DNA of 8,809 nucleotides, from contig WLDR01000055.1 in the NCBI GenBank assembly GCA_009704705.1, forward strand, positions 1 to 8,809, written 5' to 3'. Below, piece by piece: positions 4,880 to 8,809 of the stretch (position 1 is its first letter; every line of letters begins with the position of its first letter). This DNA is from Actinomycetota bacterium. Lineage in GTDB: Bacteria > Actinomycetota > Actinomycetes > Actinomycetales > Microbacteriaceae. Position numbers and translations under genes: made by a program. The notes beneath the pieces were generated by a model. It searched no databases, had not been told where the DNA came from, and saw only the letters and a list, made by a program, of their open reading frames with translations.

Positions 4880-7122
4880 CCCTCACTCACGCGATAAACG
4901 TCATACACGGAAGCGATGCGTCGCACGGCGCTCAACAGTCGATCAAGGTGAATCGGGTCAGACATTTCGAAAACAAACTTGCTAATCGCCACTCGATCTT
5001 GACTCGTCGAGACCGATGCGCTCAAGATATTGACATGGTTTTCGGTCAGCACACGAGTCACATCACTCAGCAAGCCCGATCGATCCAGCGCTTCAATCTG
5101 AATCTGAACGAGGTAGATTCCTTTTGAATTTGGGGCCCATTCGACCTCAATAAGTCGTTCTGGCTCAGACTGCAGCGACACGACATTGTGACAATCCGCT
5201 TGATGAACCGACACGCCTTGTCCACGCGTCACGAAACCGGAAATTGGGTCGCCGGGCACCGGCGTGCAGCACTTTGCGAGCTTGACGAGAATGTCTGGGG
5301 CTCCGCGAACCAATACCCCCGAATCGTTAGATCGCATGGACCGCTGAGGAGAGCTGGTGGGCACGATGAAGTCGACGGCCTCGGCATCCTGCTCGGTATT
5401 GATTGAGGCCAATACCTTCTCAACAACACTCTGAACCGAAATGTGGCCCTCGCCGATGGCTGCGTAAAGTGCACTGACATCGTCATATCGGAAATGGGCG
5501 ATTACTGCGCCCAATGTGTCCGGTGTGAGCGTGCGTTGGATGGGCAAGTTTTGTTTACGCATCGCTCGAGCCAGGGAATCCTTGCCCTGTTCGATGGCCT
5601 CTTCGCGTCGTTCTTTCGAGAACCACGCCTTGATCTTGTTTCTCGTTCTCGTCGACGTGACGAATGTCAGCCAGTCTTGGCTCGGACCAGCATCGGGGTT
5701 CTTCGACGTGAGAATCTCAATGACATCTCCGGTCGAAACCGCGCTGTCGAGTGTCACGATGCGCCCGTTGACCTTTGCTCCCATGGTGCGGTGACCAACC
5801 TCCGTATGTACCGCATAGGCAAAGTCAATCGGTGTCGCACCAAGTGGAAGCCCAACCACGCGCCCCTTCGGCGTAAAGACATAAACCTCTTTGGCGCCGA
5901 TTTCGAAGCGAAGCGAATCCAAGAACTCAGTCGGATCATCTGTTTCCGCTTGCCAGTCGTTGAGGTGCGCGAGCCATGCCATATCAGTGTCTTGGACCGG
6001 CAGTACGTCACCCTTGCCCGATGCAACGCGGTCTTTGTACATCCAGTGAGCTGCGACACCGAACTCAGCCCGGTGATGCATCTCCGCGGTGCGAATCTGT
6101 AACTCAACTGCCCTTCCCTGTGGGCCGACAACCGTCGTGTGCAGGGATTGGTAGAGGTTGAACTTCGGAGTTGCGATGTAGTCCTTGAAACGGCCGGGCA
6201 GTGGATTCCAACGGGCGTGAATGAGTCCGAGCACGGCATAGCAGTCCCGAACTGTGGGAACGATAATCCGAATGCCGACGAGGTCGTAGATGTCATCGAA
6301 CTCACGACCACGCTGCACCATTTTTTGGTAAATGGAATAGAGCTGTTTTGGTCGCCCCGCCACATCGCCGCGAACCTTCGCGGCCCGCAAATCTTCTTTC
6401 ACCTCATCGATTACCCGAGTGACAAAATCCTCGCGCTGCGGCTGGCGGTCAGTTACCAGGTTCTCAATCTCGGCATAAATTTTTGGTTGCAGAACGGCGA
6501 ACGAGAGATCTTCCAGTTCCCACTTGATGGTCTGGATGCCCAGTCGGTGTGCAAGTGGCGTGTAGATCTCGAGCGTCTCTCGGGCCTTGCGCTCCGCGCT
6601 CTCCTGGGGCATGAAGCCCCACGTCCGCGCGTTGTGAAGGCGGTCTGCCAACTTGACGACGAGAACTCGGATGTCCTTCGACATCGCAACAATCATCTTG
6701 CGAACGGTTTCTGCCTGCGCGCTGTCACCGTACTTGACCTTGTCTAGCTTCGTCACGCCATCGACGAGCATTGCGACCTCTGGGCCAAAGTCCTCACTGA
6801 CTTTGTCCAGCGTGTAATCCGTGTCTTCTACGGTGTCATGAAGAAGCGCGGCTTGAATCGTCTTCGCACCGATTCCGAGCTCCGCCAGAATCTGGGCAAC
6901 TGCCACCGGATGGGTGATGTAGGGCTCGCCTGACCGCCGGAGTTGCCCGTCGTGTGCCTGCTTGGCTTTCTGGTACGCCCGTTCAACGCCGGACAGGTCA
7001 GACTTCGGATGGTGCTTGCGCACAGTCTTGAGAAGCTTTTCGAACCCACCCGAGGTCTGTGACCGACTAAAGATTCGAGGCACAAGGCGTCGAAGCGTTG
7101 GTGCACCCGCAGCTTCAGCCAT
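4876..7122 (-). CDS. rel: Bifunctional (p)ppGpp synthetase/hydrolase Rel (RelA/SpoT family)
   Basis: Rel makes (p)ppGpp from ATP plus GDP or GTP on starved ribosomes and hydrolyses it when amino acids are plentiful. The 748-residue product is full length. The HD hydrolase domain (about 45-200) has H71, HDTVEDT (95-101) and LADRLHN (158-164). The synthetase domain (about 240-365) has GRPKQLYSIYQKM (256-268), DLVGIRI (280-286) and VELQIRT (339-345). RFKD at 311-314 is the RxKD form typical of bifunctional enzymes. The TGS domain is at about 410-471. The zinc-finger or conserved-cysteine region has KCCTPVPGD (617-625), H640 and C644. An ACT domain runs from about 670 to the end. AGGAGG four bases before the ATG (7120-7122) fixes the start; an ATG 18 bases upstream runs straight into TGA. 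It follows secF by 53 bases, with no apt gene between as in Mycobacterium tuberculosis. All catalytic motifs look intact. Confidence 0.97.
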   Translation of the reverse strand: MAEAAGAPTLRRLVPRIFSRSQTSGGFEKLLKTVRKHHPKSDLSGVERAYQKAKQAHDGQLRRSGEPYITHPVAVAQILAELGIGAKTIQAALLHDTVEDTDYTLDKVSEDFGPEVAMLVDGVTKLDKVKYGDSAQAETVRKMIVAMSKDIRVLVVKLADRLHNARTWGFMPQESAERKARETLEIYTPLAHRLGIQTIKWELEDLSFAVLQPKIYAEIENLVTDRQPQREDFVTRVIDEVKEDLRAAKVRGDVAGRPKQLYSIYQKMVQRGREFDDIYDLVGIRIIVPTVRDCYAVLGLIHARWNPLPGRFKDYIATPKFNLYQSLHTTVVGPQGRAVELQIRTAEMHHRAEFGVAAHWMYKDRVASGKGDVLPVQDTDMAWLAHLNDWQAETDDPTEFLDSLRFEIGAKEVYVFTPKGRVVGLPLGATPIDFAYAVHTEVGHRTMGAKVNGRIVTLDSAVSTGDVIEILTSKNPDAGPSQDWLTFVTSTRTRNKIKAWFSKERREEAIEQGKDSLARAMRKQNLPIQRTLTPDTLGAVIAHFRYDDVSALYAAIGEGHISVQSVVEKVLASINTEQDAEAVDFIVPTSSPQRSMRSNDSGVLVRGAPDILVKLAKCCTPVPGDPISGFVTRGQGVSVHQADCHNVVSLQSEPERLIEVEWAPNSKGIYLVQIQIEALDRSGLLSDVTRVLTENHVNILSASVSTSQDRVAISKFVFEMSDPIHLDRLLSAVRRIASVYDVYRVSEG

Positions 7123-7126
7123 GATT

Positions 7127-7132
7127 CCTCCT
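7127..7132 (-). promoter_or_regulatory. Shine-Dalgarno sequence of rel
   Basis: On the minus strand this is a perfect AGGAGG, four bases before the ATG of rel. It is the strongest ribosome binding site in the window and suggests that rel is translated efficiently in its own right, rather than only by coupling to secF. Confidence 0.8.
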
Positions 7133-7175
7133 CATCCCATTATGCGCGGTAGATGAGGACGAACATGACGATGGG

Positions 7176-8168
7176 CTACGAGGCGCTTACCGAAGGGCGT
7201 TGATCCGAAAGAGCCTTTTTGTTCTTTCTCGAAACATCCGCTTCTCTCTCACGCAATTGCGCGTACATCGGTGCCGCCAGGAAGATTGTCGAATACGTTC
7301 CCACGATGATGCCGATGAGCAAGGCAAGCGAAATGTCACGCAAAGTTCCGGCACCCAGCACGAACGCACCGATTACGAGGATCGATGCCACGGGCAAGGC
7401 AGCAACGATGGATGTGTTGATTGAACGAACAAGGGTCTGATTGACGGCGAGGTTCACGAGTTGGCCAAAAGTCTTTGTCGTGTCAATGGACTGGCCGGTA
7501 GTGTTCTCTCGAATCTTGTCGAAGACGACCACGGTGTCGTAGAGCGAGTATCCGAGAATCGTGAGCAAACCAATGACTGCACCTGGAGTCACCTCGAAGC
7601 CAGAAATGCCATAGATTCCGGCCGTGATGATCACGTCGTGAATCAAGGCGACAATGGCCACGAGCGACATCTTCCACGTGCGGAAGTAGAGTGCCATGAC
7701 AATCGCCGCGAGAATCAAGAAGACGATGAGCGCGCGGGCCGCTTGGCTCGTGATGTCCTGGCCCCATGTTGCGCCAATGAACGAGGCTGTCACGTCTTCT
7801 GGTGACACCCCATAGGTCGTGGCGAGCTGTTGACGAATCTCTCGCGTCTGTTCATCTGTCAACTGGCTGGTCTGAACGCGAACGGACTCGGCGCCGAGCG
7901 TTGAGACCTTGGCGGCAACGTCGGGCACGACTGCCTCGACCGCGTCACTCGCAAGAGCCTGATTTGCGTCGGGCACGCCGGAAACAACAAACTCAGAGCC
8001 TCCAGTGAATTCGATTCCGAAGTTGAAGCCCCCTCGAGCTATGGGCCCGACGATGCTCAGCGCGACCAGGACAAGACTGACCGCGTACCAGATGCGACGG
8101 CGACCCACAATATTGAGCGAGCGTTTGCCGGTGTACAGGTCGTTACCAAACGACGTCAAACTAGCCAT
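7176..8168 (-). CDS. secF: Protein translocase subunit SecF
   Basis: SecF pairs with SecD in the cytoplasmic membrane. Together they use the proton gradient to help complete protein export through SecYEG. The 330-residue product has the family architecture. TM1 is at about 24-44. An extracytoplasmic P1 domain follows, starting with the conserved FNFGIEFTGGSEF (48-60) and running to about 140. Five more membrane segments lie between about 143 and 302. The signature LGYSLYDTVVVFDKIREN (205-222) is present. By family knowledge of the Thermus and E. coli proteins, D211 and R248 (in NQTLVRSINTS) correspond to the membrane residues needed for proton-driven function. The C-terminal tail is charged and cytoplasmic. 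The ATG overlaps the secD stop by one base (TAATG, 8166-8170), so translation is probably coupled. AAGGG nine bases upstream, inside secD, can serve as ribosome binding site. Confidence 0.97.
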   Translation of the reverse strand: MASLTSFGNDLYTGKRSLNIVGRRRIWYAVSLVLVALSIVGPIARGGFNFGIEFTGGSEFVVSGVPDANQALASDAVEAVVPDVAAKVSTLGAESVRVQTSQLTDEQTREIRQQLATTYGVSPEDVTASFIGATWGQDITSQAARALIVFLILAAIVMALYFRTWKMSLVAIVALIHDVIITAGIYGISGFEVTPGAVIGLLTILGYSLYDTVVVFDKIRENTTGQSIDTTKTFGQLVNLAVNQTLVRSINTSIVAALPVASILVIGAFVLGAGTLRDISLALLIGIIVGTYSTIFLAAPMYAQLREREADVSRKNKKALSDQRPSVSAS

Positions 8169-8809
8169 TAGCCGTCACCCTTCGTCGTCGAGTTTGTATC
8201 GAGCGCTGCCTTGCGTTCGGCGATTGTTTGGCGGCGCATGGCTTCCTTCTGCGACTTTGCTACCTTGCCCGACGACACTCGACTTGTTGGAGCGGCAAAC
8301 TGGGCGCGGCCACGGTACACGGCTCCCAGCGCAGTTGGGTCTAGACCACTGATGGGATGGCCGCCTGCGAAGAAGTTCGTTCTTCCCATGAGCCGCAAAA
8401 CGGGGTGAGTGAACATGCTGACAACAATCAAGTCAACGATGGTGGTCAGACCCAGCGTCAAGGCAAATCCTCGAACGTTTCCAACCGCCAGAACGAAAAG
8501 TACTCCGGCGGCAAGGAAGTTCACGGCATCCGAAGCAATGATGGTTCGAATCGCTCGACGCCATCCGTTCTCGACGGCAGATTCGAGCCCGCGTCCATCA
8601 CGCAATTCGTCACGGATGCGCTCGAAGTAGACGATGAATGAGTCCGCCGTAATTCCGATTGCAACGATCAGGCCCGCCACACCTGCAAGCGACAGACGAT
8701 AACCCTCTCGCCACGACAACAGCGTCACGATGAGGTAGGTAATGACCGCGGCGACAGCGAGAGAGAACACCGTAACGAGACCCAGTGCCCGATATTGGAA
8801 CAAGGAATA
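8168..8809 (-). CDS. secD: Protein translocase subunit SecD (partial, N-terminal part missing)
   Basis: This is the C-terminal membrane half of SecD, the partner of SecF. The open frame enters from the right edge (YSLFQYRALGLV...) with no start in the window, and 213 residues are visible. It has four hydrophobic segments, at about 12-30, 39-60, 85-107 and 112-133 of the fragment. The conserved stretches are YRLSLAGVAGLIVAIG and ITADSFIVYFERIRDE (53-68). The aspartate in ITADS corresponds to the essential membrane aspartate of the family (D340 in the Thermus SecDF protein, from family knowledge). The C-terminal tail of about 70 residues is hydrophilic and basic (SSGKVAKSQKEAMRRQT...), probably cytoplasmic, as in other actinobacterial SecD proteins. 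The TAA stop overlaps the secF ATG. The TTG at 8801-8803 is an internal leucine codon, not a start. Confidence 0.95.
   Translation of the reverse strand, partial: YSLFQYRALGLVTVFSLAVAAVITYLIVTLLSWREGYRLSLAGVAGLIVAIGITADSFIVYFERIRDELRDGRGLESAVENGWRRAIRTIIASDAVNFLAAGVLFVLAVGNVRGFALTLGLTTIVDLIVVSMFTHPVLRLMGRTNFFAGGHPISGLDPTALGAVYRGRAQFAAPTSRVSSGKVAKSQKEAMRRQTIAERKAALDTNSTTKGDG

Noticed and set aside
5443..6747. Two long plus-strand open frames (219 and 202 codons) inside rel
   Set aside because: Both lie wholly antisense to the conserved TGS, synthetase and HD domains of Rel. Their translations look like reversed coding sequence with scattered Arg, Cys and His and no recognisable domain.
4328..7122. 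A toxin-antitoxin or defence system formed by the AbiEi-like gene and the nucleotidyltransferase-like Rel
   Set aside because: AbiEii toxins are nucleotidyltransferases and Rel has a nucleotidyltransferase-like synthetase fold, so the pairing is tempting. However, Rel is a complete standard housekeeping enzyme on the opposite strand, and the genes are convergent, not an operon.
7139..7144. CATAAT on the minus strand as a -10 for rel
   Set aside because: The match is close to consensus. However, the implied start falls on the Shine-Dalgarno sequence and leaves a leader of only about 10 bases, and no -35 is present. Possible but not supported enough to list.

Overview
The window looks like a stretch of conserved housekeeping chromosome from an actinobacterium of the order Micrococcales, most likely Microbacteriaceae. 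This rests on three things. Ribosomal protein S4 has the N-terminus typical of that order (MSDKARTRSKTRLSR...). The order secD-secF-rel, DUF349, cyclophilin, rarA, rpsD is the familiar actinobacterial neighbourhood. GC content appears moderately high (about the mid to upper fifties by eye, not counted), which is low for the family. I see no mobile element, prophage, CRISPR array, rRNA or tRNA gene, and no gene-free stretch longer than about 180 bases.

Layout. Bases 1-584 (minus) hold all but the last residues of rpsD. Bases 585-766 are an rpsD leader with a possible promoter. Bases 767-2089 (minus) encode the AAA+ ATPase RarA. A 109-base divergent region (2090-2198) separates rarA from a rightward group of three genes: a membrane-anchored cyclophilin-type peptidyl-prolyl isomerase (2199-2969), a three-repeat DUF349 protein (3031-4251), and a small AbiEi-like protein of unknown role (4328-4879). 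This group meets a leftward group head on. The leftward group is secD (partial, 8168-8809), secF (7176-8168) and the bifunctional (p)ppGpp synthetase/hydrolase gene rel (4876-7122). The convergent pair shares the four bases CTAG, which supply a TAG stop on each strand.

How the genes fit together. SecD and SecF form the proton-driven auxiliary complex of the Sec translocon, and their reading frames overlap by one base (TAATG), so they are probably translationally coupled. Rel lies 53 bases downstream on the same strand and may be co-transcribed; it sets the stringent-response alarmone level. The cyclophilin has one N-terminal membrane anchor and an extracytoplasmic catalytic domain, so it probably acts on proteins exported by the Sec system. 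RarA acts at stalled replication forks and S4 in 30S assembly.

Most of the window is ordinary. The parts most worth a second look are the orphan AbiEi-like gene, the perfect DnaA-box sequence TTATCCACA just upstream of it, its stop-codon overlap with rel, and the approximately 145-base leader of rpsD. I found no convincing new multi-gene system.
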